Below are positions 9,743 to 19,150 of a stretch of 64,000 nucleotides of DNA, piece after piece. The stretch is from Christiangramia sp. Its GTDB lineage: Bacteria > Bacteroidota > Bacteroidia > Flavobacteriales > Flavobacteriaceae. The translations under genes and the position numbers were made by a program. The stretch is from assembly GCF_029937855.1 (NCBI RefSeq), contig NZ_JAPYPC010000002.1, positions 177,919-241,918 of the forward strand, given 5' to 3'. Under the pieces are notes generated by a model. It did no database searches, had not been told where the DNA came from, and worked only from the letters and a program-made list of their open reading frames with translations. Positions within the stretch are counted from its first letter, which is position 1. Every line of letters begins with the position of its first letter.

Positions 9743-10903
9743 ATGGAGTTCGATTTTCTTAGTCCGGTTCAGGATGATCTGCTGGAGGAAATTTCCCAAT
9801 TATATCAGCAAAGCATTGGAGCTCAAATAAGACTTCATACTAAAAGATCTGGTTTGCCCGATCTGGAGGAAGTGCAAGTGGCTATTTTTGGGGTTCGTGA
9901 GAACAGGCGAACTGTTCGAAAAACTGATGTTCCAAATTTTAATGAGGTAAGAAGCCAGTTCTATAGACTCTATCCAGGAAACTGGAGGCTTAATCTGGCA
10001 GATCTAGGCGATATTGAACCGGGTGCCACAGTAGAAGACACCTATTTTGCGGTGCAGAATCTCGTTGAAGGTTTAGTAAAGCAGGATATCGTGCCTGTGA
10101 TTATTGGGGGAGGTCAAGATCTGGTGTATGCTCAATATAGAGCTTATGATAAATTAGATCAGATGGTAAACCTTGTTAATATTGATAGTGGATTTGATCT
10201 TGGGGATGCTGAAAAGATGATTTCCAATGAATCATATGTAGGAAAAATCGTAGTAGATAAGCCTTATAATTTATTTAATTATTCCGCGGTGGGATATCAA
10301 ACTTATTTCAATTCCCAGGAAGAAATTGAGTTAATGGAACGTCTCTTTTTTGAGGCCTACAGGTTAGGCGAAGTTACTTCAGATATTTCCTTGATGGAAC
10401 CTATTTTCAGGAATGCGAACCTGGTTAGTTTAGACCTGAAAGCGATTGATTCAGCATCGGCGAATACAGATTATTTTAATTCTCCAAATGGTTTTAACGG
10501 AAGGGAAATCTGTGCTCTTTCAAGATATGCGGGGATCAGTGATAAAGTATCCTCCTTTGGGGTGTATGAATATCAAAATCAATTGGGAGCGCTGGCGAAT
10601 ATGCTGGTTGCTCAAATTATCTGGTATTTTATTGAAGGCGTAAATTATCGAACAAATGAAAATACTATTTCAGCAAAAAAGGAGTTTATAAAATACCAGG
10701 TACCTATAGATGATGAAATTTTAGTATTTTTCAAAAGTCCTATGAGTGGGCGGTGGTGGATAGAAATTCCATTTTTATCTCATACGAATACTAAATTAAA
10801 AAGGCATACGTTATTACCTTGCAGCGAAGAAGATTATCTTGAGGCGTGCAATCAGGTAATTCCGGAACGCTGGTATAAAGCCAAAAGAAAAAACGAAGTA
10901 TAA
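9743..10903 (+). CDS. Arginase/formimidoylglutamase-fold protein with degraded metal site
   Basis: 386 residues with the ureohydrolase fold, the class often labelled formimidoylglutamase upstream of gldK in flavobacteria. The three metal-ligand blocks can be aligned but are altered: GGGQD (Q125 where the family has His), NIDSGFD (D148 and D152 kept, G150 where the family has His), and SLDLKAID (D231 kept, K233 where the second Asp should be). Three of six dimanganese ligands are therefore missing and hydrolase activity is doubtful. It follows topA by 3 bases and precedes gldK by 115 bases. A structural or regulatory role tied to gliding/secretion is possible but unproven. Confidence 0.85.
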   Translation: MEFDFLSPVQDDLLEEISQLYQQSIGAQIRLHTKRSGLPDLEEVQVAIFGVRENRRTVRKTDVPNFNEVRSQFYRLYPGNWRLNLADLGDIEPGATVEDTYFAVQNLVEGLVKQDIVPVIIGGGQDLVYAQYRAYDKLDQMVNLVNIDSGFDLGDAEKMISNESYVGKIVVDKPYNLFNYSAVGYQTYFNSQEEIELMERLFFEAYRLGEVTSDISLMEPIFRNANLVSLDLKAIDSASANTDYFNSPNGFNGREICALSRYAGISDKVSSFGVYEYQNQLGALANMLVAQIIWYFIEGVNYRTNENTISAKKEFIKYQVPIDDEILVFFKSPMSGRWWIEIPFLSHTNTKLKRHTLLPCSEEDYLEACNQVIPERWYKAKRKNEV

Positions 10904-10978
10904 AAATATATTCAGACATTATTTTGATTTACTGTATTTTTATCTGAAATATTGTTTTTTAGAAAATAAATAGATAGG

Positions 10979-10992
10979 TTTACGGCCGTAAA
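10979..10992. promoter_or_regulatory. 14-base perfect palindrome in the gldK leader
   Basis: TTTACGGCCGTAAA is a perfect inverted repeat 26 bases before the gldK ATG, in the only sizeable gap (115 bases) between topA and gldN. It could be an operator for the gld operon. No binding protein is recognised. Confidence 0.35.
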
Positions 10993-11018
10993 TCAAAATG
11001 TCTTAACCTAAGATAATT

Positions 11019-12383
11019 ATGAAGAAGTATATTTCGCTCATTGCTGTTCTGGCCTTGCTTTCGAGTTGTGGCGGTGGCGATCGTGGACAGCTTGTAGGTG
11101 CGGAGGGAAAGAAGTGGAATCCGGAGAAACCTTATGGTATGACATTGATTCCTGGAGGTGCATTCATTATGGGTAAATCTGATGATGATATTGCCGACCA
11201 GAAAAATGCACCACCTAAAACAGTTACTGTGCGTTCATTTTATATGGATGAGACGGAAATTACCAATTCAGAATATAGGCAGTTCGTAGAATATGTAAGG
11301 GATTCAGTTCTTCGTGTGGAACTAGCGAAAATGGCGGAACTTCAGGGAGCTGTTCCCGGAGATGATGGAATTGGGGAATTTGCATTTGCTGATGCCGATC
11401 CTGAGAACCTTACCCCATATCAGGAATATATGCTCAATACCTATGGTCAGGGTGGCCCTACCGATGACTATGAGAATAGAAAACTAAATAATGATGTGGA
11501 GATATACTGGGATACCGAAGATTATCCTGATGTATATTACGCTGAGGTAATGGATTCTATGTATATCCCGATGGATGAAGTTTACAACGGCCAGCGTACC
11601 ATAGATGTGAAGAAGCTGAAGTTTAAATATTCTTATATGGATATTCAGTCTGCGGCCAAAACCCAGGGTAATAGAAGTAATTTTATAAAAAACGAGGTAG
11701 TGCCTATCTATCCCGATACCACTGTTTGGATTAGGGACTTCAATTATTCATACAATGAGCCAATGCATAACGATTATTTTTGGCACAGTGCTTTTGATGA
11801 CTATCCTGTAGTAGGTGTTTCCTGGAAGCAGGCGAGAGCTTTTACACAATGGAGAACAAAATATCATAACGATTTTCGTCGGGAAAAAGGAGATGCCAAT
11901 GTTCCATCCTACAGATTGCCAACAGAAGGTGAGTGGGAATATGCCGCCAGAGGAGGTCTTGAAGGAGCGTCTTATCCATGGGGAGGACCTTATACCTTAA
12001 ATGACCGTGGTTGTTTTATGGCCAATTTTAAACCTTTACGTGGGGATTATGCAGCAGATCAGGCTTTATATACCGTAGAGGCAAAATCTTATGATCCTAA
12101 TGATTATGGACTGTATAATATGGCAGGTAACGTGGCAGAGTGGGTAGATTCTTCGTATGACCCGGGCTCTTATGAATATATGTCTACTATGAACCCTACC
12201 GTTAATAATCCTGAAGATCGAAGAAAAGTAGTGCGGGGGGGATCCTGGAAGGATGTTGCTTATTTCCTTCAGGTAAGCTCCAGGGATTATGAGTATATGG
12301 ATTCAGCAAGAAGTTATATTGGTTTTAGGACCGTACAGGACTATCTTGGAACTGATGTTACCCTAAATCAGAAGAATCCGTAA
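11019..12383 (+). CDS. gldK: Gliding motility/T9SS lipoprotein GldK
   Basis: Outer-membrane-associated lipoprotein that with GldN forms the ring of the type IX secretion system. Lipoprotein signal peptide with Cys17 in LLSSCGGGD. The rest is a formylglycine-generating-enzyme-like (SUMF1/FGE-sulfatase) fold: TLIPGGAFIMGKS near the start, YRLPTEGEWEYAARGG, YDPNDYGLYNMAGNVAEWV and VRGGSWKD near the end. The domain is interrupted by a long insert (about residues 110-250) typical of GldK. It leads gldKLMN with 59-, 51- and 12-base gaps. Confidence 0.96.
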   Translation: MKKYISLIAVLALLSSCGGGDRGQLVGAEGKKWNPEKPYGMTLIPGGAFIMGKSDDDIADQKNAPPKTVTVRSFYMDETEITNSEYRQFVEYVRDSVLRVELAKMAELQGAVPGDDGIGEFAFADADPENLTPYQEYMLNTYGQGGPTDDYENRKLNNDVEIYWDTEDYPDVYYAEVMDSMYIPMDEVYNGQRTIDVKKLKFKYSYMDIQSAAKTQGNRSNFIKNEVVPIYPDTTVWIRDFNYSYNEPMHNDYFWHSAFDDYPVVGVSWKQARAFTQWRTKYHNDFRREKGDANVPSYRLPTEGEWEYAARGGLEGASYPWGGPYTLNDRGCFMANFKPLRGDYAADQALYTVEAKSYDPNDYGLYNMAGNVAEWVDSSYDPGSYEYMSTMNPTVNNPEDRRKVVRGGSWKDVAYFLQVSSRDYEYMDSARSYIGFRTVQDYLGTDVTLNQKNP

Positions 12384-12442
12384 ATAAAAATTGAACTTAA
12401 ACCTATCAATAAAACAATTAAGAAAATCTAAACATTAGAGTT

Positions 12443-13090
12443 ATGGCGAATTCAAGATCAACAAAAAAAGTGACCAATATGGTGTATGGTCTGGGAGCAT
12501 CGGTAGTAATCCTGGGTGCCCTTTTTAAAATCATGCACTGGCCTGGTGGAAATCCCATGTTAATATTAGGACTTGTAGTAGAAGCACTGGTATTTGCCTA
12601 TTCAGCATTTGAACCGGTAGATGACGATCTTGACTGGTCACTGGTATACCCGGAACTAGCCGGAGGACCGGGAAGAGATAGACAAGCAGTTGTTGTAGAA
12701 GAGAAAGAGGCTGAAGGTATGCTTTCCAGGAAACTGGATGCTATGCTTAAAGAGGCTAAATTAGATGCAAACCTTATGGCTTCTTTAGGAGATAGTATTA
12801 AAAATTTTGAAGGAGCCGCTAAAGGTATTGCCCCTACCGTAGATTCGATGGCTTCTCAAAAGAAGTACAGCGAAGAGTTAAGTGTTGCCGCAGCACAAAT
12901 GGAAACCCTTAACAATATTTATAAAGCCCAGGTTGAATCTGCAGCCAAACAGGCTGAAGTTAATCAGGAAGTTGCCGAAAATGCTGGAAAGCTTAAAGCG
13001 CAAATGGATTCACTTGCAAATAATATGGCATCATTGAACAATGTGTATGGTGGAATGTTAACTGCAATGAACGGACAACCAAGAGTCTAA
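12443..13090 (+). CDS. gldL: T9SS/gliding motor inner-membrane protein GldL
   Basis: Forms with GldM the proton-driven motor of the type IX secretion system. Two N-terminal membrane helices (about 13-31 and 39-57) are joined by the short HWPGGNP loop. Intramembrane Glu47 (GLVVEALVF) corresponds to the buried glutamate shown to matter for proton use in GldL homologues. The rest is a cytoplasmic, largely helical tail with regular Met/Ala/Gln spacing (about 90-215). It follows gldK and precedes gldM. Confidence 0.97.
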   Translation: MANSRSTKKVTNMVYGLGASVVILGALFKIMHWPGGNPMLILGLVVEALVFAYSAFEPVDDDLDWSLVYPELAGGPGRDRQAVVVEEKEAEGMLSRKLDAMLKEAKLDANLMASLGDSIKNFEGAAKGIAPTVDSMASQKKYSEELSVAAAQMETLNNIYKAQVESAAKQAEVNQEVAENAGKLKAQMDSLANNMASLNNVYGGMLTAMNGQPRV

Positions 13091-13141
13091 TTGATTTTTA
13101 TCAATTAAGCTTTTTATTAATTTAAAAATAACAAATTAGAC

Positions 13142-14683
13142 ATGGCATCCGGAAAACAATCGCCAAGGCAGAAGATGATTAACCTAATGTATCTGGTTTT
13201 CATCGCTATGATGGCACTAAATATGTCCAAAGAGGTTCTTACGGCCTTTGGACTGATGAATGAAAAACTAAATGCTTCCACGGCAAATTACGAGGAAAGG
13301 AATAATGCGCTAATGGCTGGACTTGCTACTAAAGTAGATGAACAGCCAGCGAAATATACCAGTATTAAAGAGGATGCAGATAGAATCCATGAATTATCTT
13401 CAAATTTTTCACAGTACGTTGAAGGTATTAAGGAAGAGCTGAAAGCATCAGTAGACGATCCCTCAAATTATGAAACGATGGATCAATCTAACGCGATGGA
13501 TGAGATGTTTTTCCAAAGTGGTAGGATTTCGCCGAAAGGAGAAGAGTTTCTTGCTCAGATTGAAACTTATAGAAATGGGGTTTCTGAAATCCTTGAGGGT
13601 GAATATAACGTAATTGCTCAAAAGGTTAAGGTCAAGGAAGAATTCGCTACAGAACCCGAAAATGTGGAAGGAGCGAAAGTACCATGGTTAAAATATCGTT
13701 TTGAAGGCTTCCCACTAGTAGCTTCCATCACGCAGTTAACCCAAATGCAGGCAGATATTAAAAGTACAGAAAGTGAAATTCTTTCATCTATGCTATCTGG
13801 CCAGCTTCAAAGTGATGTTTCTCTAAGTAATTACCAGGCAATCGTAATTCCAGATAAACCTGCTTTCTTCAGTGGAGAAAACTTTTCTGGAAAAGTAGTT
13901 CTTGGCCGTTTTGACAATACACTTCAATTTGAGAACGTTGTAATAAACGGTAAAAAAATTGAAAATACACAGGCAGGTCAGGTAATGTTAGAATTTCCTG
14001 CAGGTAATGTTGGGGAGCAAAAGATTACAGGTGAATTACAGTATATGGAGAATGACTCTTTAAAGAGTATTTCAATTTCAGATTCTTATAATGTAATTCC
14101 TCTACCAAATTCAGCAGTTATTTCTGCAGATAAAATGAACGTGGTTTATCGTGGTGTACAGAACCCAATGACAATTTCTATTCCTGGAGTGAGTAATGTT
14201 AGTGCTAATGCCCCAGGTTTGAGATCTGCGGGAGGAACTGGAAACTATTTGATGGATGTAACTACTTTACAGGCCCGGGAAGTTACAATTAGTGTTAGTG
14301 GTACGCTTCCAGGAGGTAAATCTGTTTCAGACAAGAAAACTTTTAGAGTAAAAGATATTCCACGACCGGTGGGAACTATTCGTGGGGAAGATGGATCTGT
14401 TTCTATGCAAAGAAATAGTCTAGAGATCGCTACAGTGGGTGCGAGCCTGCCAGATTTTGATTTTGACCTTAATCTGAACGTAACCGGGTTTAAGTTTAAA
14501 GTGCCGGGACAACCAACCATTGTAGTTAATGGCAGCAGGTTGGATGATAGAGCTAAAGCGGCGCTAAGACGTGCCGGTAGAGGAGAGTCAGTTCAGATCT
14601 ATGATATTAATGCTTCACTTGCAGGAAACTCAAGCTATAAGCTTAAGAAGGTCGCTCCTGTTGTGATTGAGCTTACAAACTAA
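13142..14683 (+). CDS. gldM: T9SS/gliding motor protein GldM
   Basis: Single N-terminal membrane helix (about residues 13-33, MINLMYLVFIAMMALNM) that packs with GldL, then a long periplasmic part made of an alpha-helical domain followed by Ig-like beta domains that reach the GldKN ring. The 513 residues match the family. The start MASGKQSPRQKMINLMYL is the classic GldM N-terminus. It ends 12 bases before gldN. Confidence 0.97.
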   Translation: MASGKQSPRQKMINLMYLVFIAMMALNMSKEVLTAFGLMNEKLNASTANYEERNNALMAGLATKVDEQPAKYTSIKEDADRIHELSSNFSQYVEGIKEELKASVDDPSNYETMDQSNAMDEMFFQSGRISPKGEEFLAQIETYRNGVSEILEGEYNVIAQKVKVKEEFATEPENVEGAKVPWLKYRFEGFPLVASITQLTQMQADIKSTESEILSSMLSGQLQSDVSLSNYQAIVIPDKPAFFSGENFSGKVVLGRFDNTLQFENVVINGKKIENTQAGQVMLEFPAGNVGEQKITGELQYMENDSLKSISISDSYNVIPLPNSAVISADKMNVVYRGVQNPMTISIPGVSNVSANAPGLRSAGGTGNYLMDVTTLQAREVTISVSGTLPGGKSVSDKKTFRVKDIPRPVGTIRGEDGSVSMQRNSLEIATVGASLPDFDFDLNLNVTGFKFKVPGQPTIVVNGSRLDDRAKAALRRAGRGESVQIYDINASLAGNSSYKLKKVAPVVIELTN

Positions 14684-14695
14684 AATATTTTAAAA

Positions 14696-15589
14696 ATGCG
14701 CTTGAAGGAAATTTTTGTATATGGATGTATGATGATGATCGGGGTTTCTTCTTTCGGTCAGGCGAATATCCTGAATGCCAACAAGCCCGAGGATATTGGG
14801 AAGTTGTCTGAAGCCCAGGCTTTAGTAGAGGAAGAGAATAAGCCGTTAGAATATGGCTATGTGGGAGATCGCGATATTTTATGGTCTAAAGGCACCTGGG
14901 AGATAGTAGATCTTGATGAAAGAGTGAACTTCCCTTTATATTATCCTATAGATACCAATAATATTGGGAGCAGCAGGAGATCGCTGTATGACGTTCTGGT
15001 AAGGGCGATTAAACAGGGTAAGATTCAAAATGTTTATGCCGATTCATATTTCACAGAGAAACGAACTTTAAAGGACATTGGAGCAACTCTTTCAAAAGTT
15101 GATACTACAGATCTTGGTATCGAGCAGTATAATGCTGGGGAAGAAGTAGATGCTCAGTTTATTGATCGCCGTGATCTTGGCGCTGCCGATATTGCTGAAT
15201 ATCATATTAGAGGAATGTGGTATTTTGACAAGCGTTTAGCAGAATTAAAATATAGAATACTGGGAATTGCTCCTGTTGCTCCCGATGTGAATTTTATAGA
15301 TTCAGGACAGACTGATCTTGTGGAGTTATTCTGGGTTTGGTATCCTGATGCCCGAGAAGTATTACATGATGCGAAGGTTTTTACAGGTGGTAACACCTCG
15401 CAGGTTATTTCTTTTGATCATTTGTTAAATGCAAGAAGATTTGATGGCGTAATTTATAAAGAAGATAATGTTCAGGGTGACCGTGAGATTGATGAATATA
15501 TTGCAGATAATGCATTTATGCAATTACTCGAATCCCAGCGCATAAAAGAACAAATCAGGAATTTTGAACAGGATATGTGGAGTTATTAA
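14696..15589 (+). CDS. gldN: T9SS/gliding ring protein GldN
   Basis: Periplasmic partner of GldK in the type IX secretion ring. A signal peptide (about 1-22, ending SSFGQ) is followed by the GldN domain with EDIGKL, WSKGTWEIVDLDERVNFP, RSLYDVLVRAIKQG and a late LLESQRIKEQIRNFEQDMW. The 297 residues fit. Last gene of the operon; a strong terminator lies 22 bases after the stop. Confidence 0.96.
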   Translation: MRLKEIFVYGCMMMIGVSSFGQANILNANKPEDIGKLSEAQALVEEENKPLEYGYVGDRDILWSKGTWEIVDLDERVNFPLYYPIDTNNIGSSRRSLYDVLVRAIKQGKIQNVYADSYFTEKRTLKDIGATLSKVDTTDLGIEQYNAGEEVDAQFIDRRDLGAADIAEYHIRGMWYFDKRLAELKYRILGIAPVAPDVNFIDSGQTDLVELFWVWYPDAREVLHDAKVFTGGNTSQVISFDHLLNARRFDGVIYKEDNVQGDREIDEYIADNAFMQLLESQRIKEQIRNFEQDMWSY

Positions 15590-15610
15590 ACTCTTTTAAT
15601 AATAATTATA

Positions 15611-15634
15611 AAGCGCTCTTGGAGCGCTTTTTTT
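15611..15634 (+). terminator. Rho-independent terminator of gldKLMN
   Basis: Stem AAGCGCTC / GAGCGCTT (8 bp, loop TTG) followed by a run of seven T, 22 bases downstream of the gldN stop. Confidence 0.9.
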
Positions 15635-15677
15635 ATGTCTATTTTTGATAAAATTTACGATCCTTTAAGTTTAAATT

Positions 15678-16736
15678 ATGCTGGATTATATAATTGTTGG
15701 TTTAGGTCTTAGTGGCCTGGCTGTAGCTGAAGAACTGGAAAAAAGAAACAAGTCCTTTCTGGTTTTTGAAGACAATTCGCAAAGGTCGTCTTATGTTGCA
15801 GGCGGCATATTTAATCCGGTGATTCTTAAAAGATTCACACCGGCCTGGAATGCTGCGGAACAGATGGAAATAGCATTGCCATTTTACAAAAAACTTGAAG
15901 ATAAGTTACGAGTAGGGTTAGTTAATAAGTGGAATATCTATCGTAGGTTCCATTCGGTAGAAGAACAAAACGACTGGTTCGTAGCCTTAGATAAACCACA
16001 AGTAGCTCCGTTTCTTCATCCTGAAATTATCAAAAATACCAATCCCTATCTCAATGCAGAATATTCCTTCGGAAAAGTTCTGAAAACCGGAAATATTGCT
16101 ACTGAAAATTTACTGGATACTTACAGGAATTATTTGAGAAAAAATGAAAAATTCAAAGAAGAAAGGTTTGATTATGACAGTTTAGAAATTAAACAGGATC
16201 ATATTCAGTATCAAAATTTTCAGGCTAAAAGAATCGTTTTTTGTGAAGGTTTTGGATTAAAGAAAAATCCATTTTTCAACTATTTGCCCCTTAGAGGAAA
16301 TAAAGGTGAGTATATAACCATTTATTCCGAAGCTCTTCAGCTTGATTTCGCAATAAAATCTTCAGTTTTTGTGATGCCGTTAGGCAATAATCTTTACAAG
16401 GTTGGCGCAACCTATGATCATCAGGATAAAACGCCCGAAGTCACCGCTAAATCTAGGGAACGTCTAGTAAACGATCTTAAAAAACTAATCAGGTGCGACT
16501 TTGAAGTGGTAGATCAGGTTGCAGGAATTCGCCCGGCTGTTTCAGATAGGCGGCCACTGGTCGGTTCTCACCCAGCAATTGATAATATATTTTGCTGTAA
16601 TGGCTTTGGAAGCAGGGGAGTGCTCATCGCTCCTACTATGGCCAAAGCATTAATACATCATATTGAGGAAGATGAAGAACTTGATCCGGAAATAGATCTA
16701 CGCCGCTTTACAAAAAAACACTTTAAATTTGACTAA
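15678..16736 (+). CDS. FAD-dependent oxidoreductase, DAO family
   Basis: N-terminal dinucleotide-binding motif GLGLSGLAVAEELEKR (about 8-23) in a D-amino-acid-oxidase/glycine-oxidase type fold. The FAD-binding C-terminal motif is around GIRPAVSDRRPLVG and CCNGFGSRGVLIAP. A segment AGGIFNPVILKRFTPAW near residue 45 is characteristic of a Bacteroidetes subgroup of this family. The substrate is not predictable (an amine or amino acid is typical). Separate from gldN by a terminator; its last 4 bases overlap the convergent DUF983 gene. Confidence 0.85.
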   Translation: MLDYIIVGLGLSGLAVAEELEKRNKSFLVFEDNSQRSSYVAGGIFNPVILKRFTPAWNAAEQMEIALPFYKKLEDKLRVGLVNKWNIYRRFHSVEEQNDWFVALDKPQVAPFLHPEIIKNTNPYLNAEYSFGKVLKTGNIATENLLDTYRNYLRKNEKFKEERFDYDSLEIKQDHIQYQNFQAKRIVFCEGFGLKKNPFFNYLPLRGNKGEYITIYSEALQLDFAIKSSVFVMPLGNNLYKVGATYDHQDKTPEVTAKSRERLVNDLKKLIRCDFEVVDQVAGIRPAVSDRRPLVGSHPAIDNIFCCNGFGSRGVLIAPTMAKALIHHIEEDEELDPEIDLRRFTKKHFKFD

Positions 16737-17119
16737 GCTTTTCCCGCATTTTTCCTGTAACTCATAAAAAGATTTATCCAGATATTTCGAGAGAGCCTCA
16801 TAATTATAGGCATAAAAACTATTAATGTCCCTACGATAGCAAAAAACGAAATGAGCAGGCTTGCTTTCAGAATTAAATGGGCAATTATAAAAGCAGCTAC
16901 AGAGAATGCAATTCCCACTCCGTAACTTACATACATAGCTCCATAAAAAAAAGAAGGTTCTATCTTATATTTAGTACCACAATTACTGCATCGTTCGTGC
17001 ATTTTAAATACTTTATGCAGTTTATAGGGGTTACTTTCCTTATACATGCTTTCTTCCTGGCATACAGGACATGTGCCGGTTAGAATACTATAAATCTTGG
17101 TACCTTTAAGAAGACTCAT
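16733..17119 (-). CDS. DUF983 membrane protein
   Basis: 128 residues with two CxxC pairs forming a probable zinc site (CPVCQEE, CSNCGTKYK), then FFYGAMYVSYGVG, the signature of DUF983, and two membrane segments (about 60-80 and 84-105). Function unknown. It overlaps the upstream oxidoreductase tail-to-tail by 4 bases and is divergent from the ABC-F gene. Confidence 0.88.
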   Translation of the reverse strand: MSLLKGTKIYSILTGTCPVCQEESMYKESNPYKLHKVFKMHERCSNCGTKYKIEPSFFYGAMYVSYGVGIAFSVAAFIIAHLILKASLLISFFAIVGTLIVFMPIIMRLSRNIWINLFMSYRKNAGKA

Positions 17120-17172
17120 CTAATTTTTTTAGCATTACAAATTTAAGCATCTTTGCAAAAAAATACGCGTTA

Positions 17173-19089
17173 ATGCTTAATATTCATAATCTTTCGATCT
17201 CCTTTCAGGGAGAATATCTTTTCAAAGAAATAAGTTTCAGGCTGGGAGCCGGAGACAGGGTTGGGCTTATTGGAAAGAACGGTGCCGGAAAGTCTACACT
17301 ATTAAAAATTATTTCAGGAGAACAGGAATATGATTCAGGGCAGATCGCTAAAGATAAGGAACTGAAAATTGGCTTTCTAAAGCAGGATCTGGATTTTGAA
17401 AAAGGGCGAACGGTGATTGATGAAGCACACCAGGCATTTGAAGAAATAAAGAAGCTGGAAGCTAAAATGGCTGTCATCAATGAACAACTGGCCACAAGAA
17501 CAGATTATGAAAGCGAATCTTATAATGATCTTATTCAGGATCTAAGCGAAATAACCCATCAGTATGAAATCATTGGGGGCTATAACTATGAAGGCGAAAC
17601 CGAAAAAGTACTTCAGGGACTCGGTTTCGAAAGAAAGGATTTTGATAAACTAACAGAGACTTTCTCCGGGGGCTGGAGAATGAGGATAGAGCTTGCCAAG
17701 CTTTTACTTCAGAACAACGATATTTTATTACTGGATGAGCCTACCAACCATTTGGATATTGAAAGTATCATCTGGCTGGAAAGTTTCCTTAACAATTATC
17801 CCGGCTCAGTCATGCTGGTTTCTCACGATAAAATGTTCCTGAATAACGTTACCAATCGCAGTATCGAAATATCCCTGGGCAGCATTTATGATTATAGAAA
17901 ACCCTATTCAGAATTTATAGAATTCAGAAAAGAGCTTAGGGAACAGCAATTGGCTGCCCAGAAGAATCAACAGAAGGAAATTGAGAACACGGAAAAACTG
18001 ATCGATAAATTTCGGGCAAAGGCCAGTAAAGCATCCATGGCCCAATCGCTTATTAAAAAACTCGAAAAGGTAGATCGAATAGAAGTAGATGAAGATGACA
18101 ATTCGGTGATGAGTGTTAACTTTCCTGTATCTGTAAATCCCGGGAAAGTGGTGATAGAAGCAGAGCACCTGGAAAAGTCTTATGGTGATAAGAAAGTATT
18201 GAGGGACATCAATCTCTTGATTGAACGCCAAAGTAAAATAGCCTTTGTGGGGCAGAATGGCCAGGGAAAAACGACGCTTGCGAAAATCATCATTGGTGAG
18301 ATCGCGCATGAAGGTAAATTAAAGCTGGGGCATAACGTGCAATTGGGATATTTTGCCCAGAACCAAAGTGACTATCTGGACGGTGAGAAAACCGTTCTTA
18401 GAACCATGGAAGATGCTTCCAATGAAACTAACCGAACCAAAGTTAGGGATATGCTCGGTGCTTTCCTTTTTCGGGGAGATGAAGTTGAGAAAAAAGTAAA
18501 AGTTCTTTCGGGAGGAGAAAGAAACCGACTGGCACTATGTAAAATGCTGTTAGAGCCCTTTAATGTGTTGGTAATGGATGAGCCTACCAATCACCTTGAT
18601 ATTAAATCCAAGAATGTTCTAAAAGATGCCTTGAATAATTTTGAGGGAACTTTGATCATTGTTTCTCACGATCGTGATTTTCTTCAGGATCTTACCAGCA
18701 GGGTATATGAATTTAGAAACCATGAGATCAGGGAATATCTTGGAGATATAAATTATTACCTGGAACAACGAAAGCTTCAGGATATGCGGGCAGTTGAAAA
18801 GAGAGATAAGGTGAAGGTTTCAAAAACCAAGAACAACAGCTCAGAAAAAGCTTCATTTTCAGATCAAAAAGAAATGAAGAGATTAAAGAACAGGCTTAGT
18901 AAAATTGAATCCAATATTACCAAACTGGAAAAAGAACTGAAGTCCAAGGATAAACAACTCGCAAATAATTACGAGGAGACAGTTACCAAACCCGATTTTC
19001 TTACTAATTATAATAAAGCTAAGAAGAAGCTCGAAAAATTAATGGAAGAATGGGAGGAAATTCAGTTGGATATTGAGCAAATAAGCTAG
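17173..19089 (+). CDS. ABC-F family ATPase (ribosome-associated type)
   Basis: Two ABC cassettes in one soluble chain with no membrane segments. First: Walker A GKNGAGKST (34-42), signature FSGGWRMR, Walker B LLLDEPTNHLD. Second: Walker A GQNGQGKTT, signature LSGGERNR, Walker B VMDEPTNHLD. Between them is the charged helical linker (KKLEKVDRIEVDED region) that enters the ribosome in ABC-F proteins, and at the C-terminus a coiled-coil ABC_tran_CTD (about 570-635). Likely acts on translation (Uup/EttA/YdiF group); the exact subgroup is uncertain. CATCTTTG at 17148-17155 is a plausible -7 element. Confidence 0.92.
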   Translation: MLNIHNLSISFQGEYLFKEISFRLGAGDRVGLIGKNGAGKSTLLKIISGEQEYDSGQIAKDKELKIGFLKQDLDFEKGRTVIDEAHQAFEEIKKLEAKMAVINEQLATRTDYESESYNDLIQDLSEITHQYEIIGGYNYEGETEKVLQGLGFERKDFDKLTETFSGGWRMRIELAKLLLQNNDILLLDEPTNHLDIESIIWLESFLNNYPGSVMLVSHDKMFLNNVTNRSIEISLGSIYDYRKPYSEFIEFRKELREQQLAAQKNQQKEIENTEKLIDKFRAKASKASMAQSLIKKLEKVDRIEVDEDDNSVMSVNFPVSVNPGKVVIEAEHLEKSYGDKKVLRDINLLIERQSKIAFVGQNGQGKTTLAKIIIGEIAHEGKLKLGHNVQLGYFAQNQSDYLDGEKTVLRTMEDASNETNRTKVRDMLGAFLFRGDEVEKKVKVLSGGERNRLALCKMLLEPFNVLVMDEPTNHLDIKSKNVLKDALNNFEGTLIIVSHDRDFLQDLTSRVYEFRNHEIREYLGDINYYLEQRKLQDMRAVEKRDKVKVSKTKNNSSEKASFSDQKEMKRLKNRLSKIESNITKLEKELKSKDKQLANNYEETVTKPDFLTNYNKAKKKLEKLMEEWEEIQLDIEQIS

Positions 19090-19150
19090 AACTTACTTTT
19101 TTTCTTTTATCGATTAAACTTTATGGACACTTACCAGTCCTAGTACTACT

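Noticed and set aside
9499..9799. Two minus-strand frames rich in Phe/Val/Leu at the end of topA
   Set aside because: Reverse complement of the Lys-rich topA tail; low-complexity artefact.
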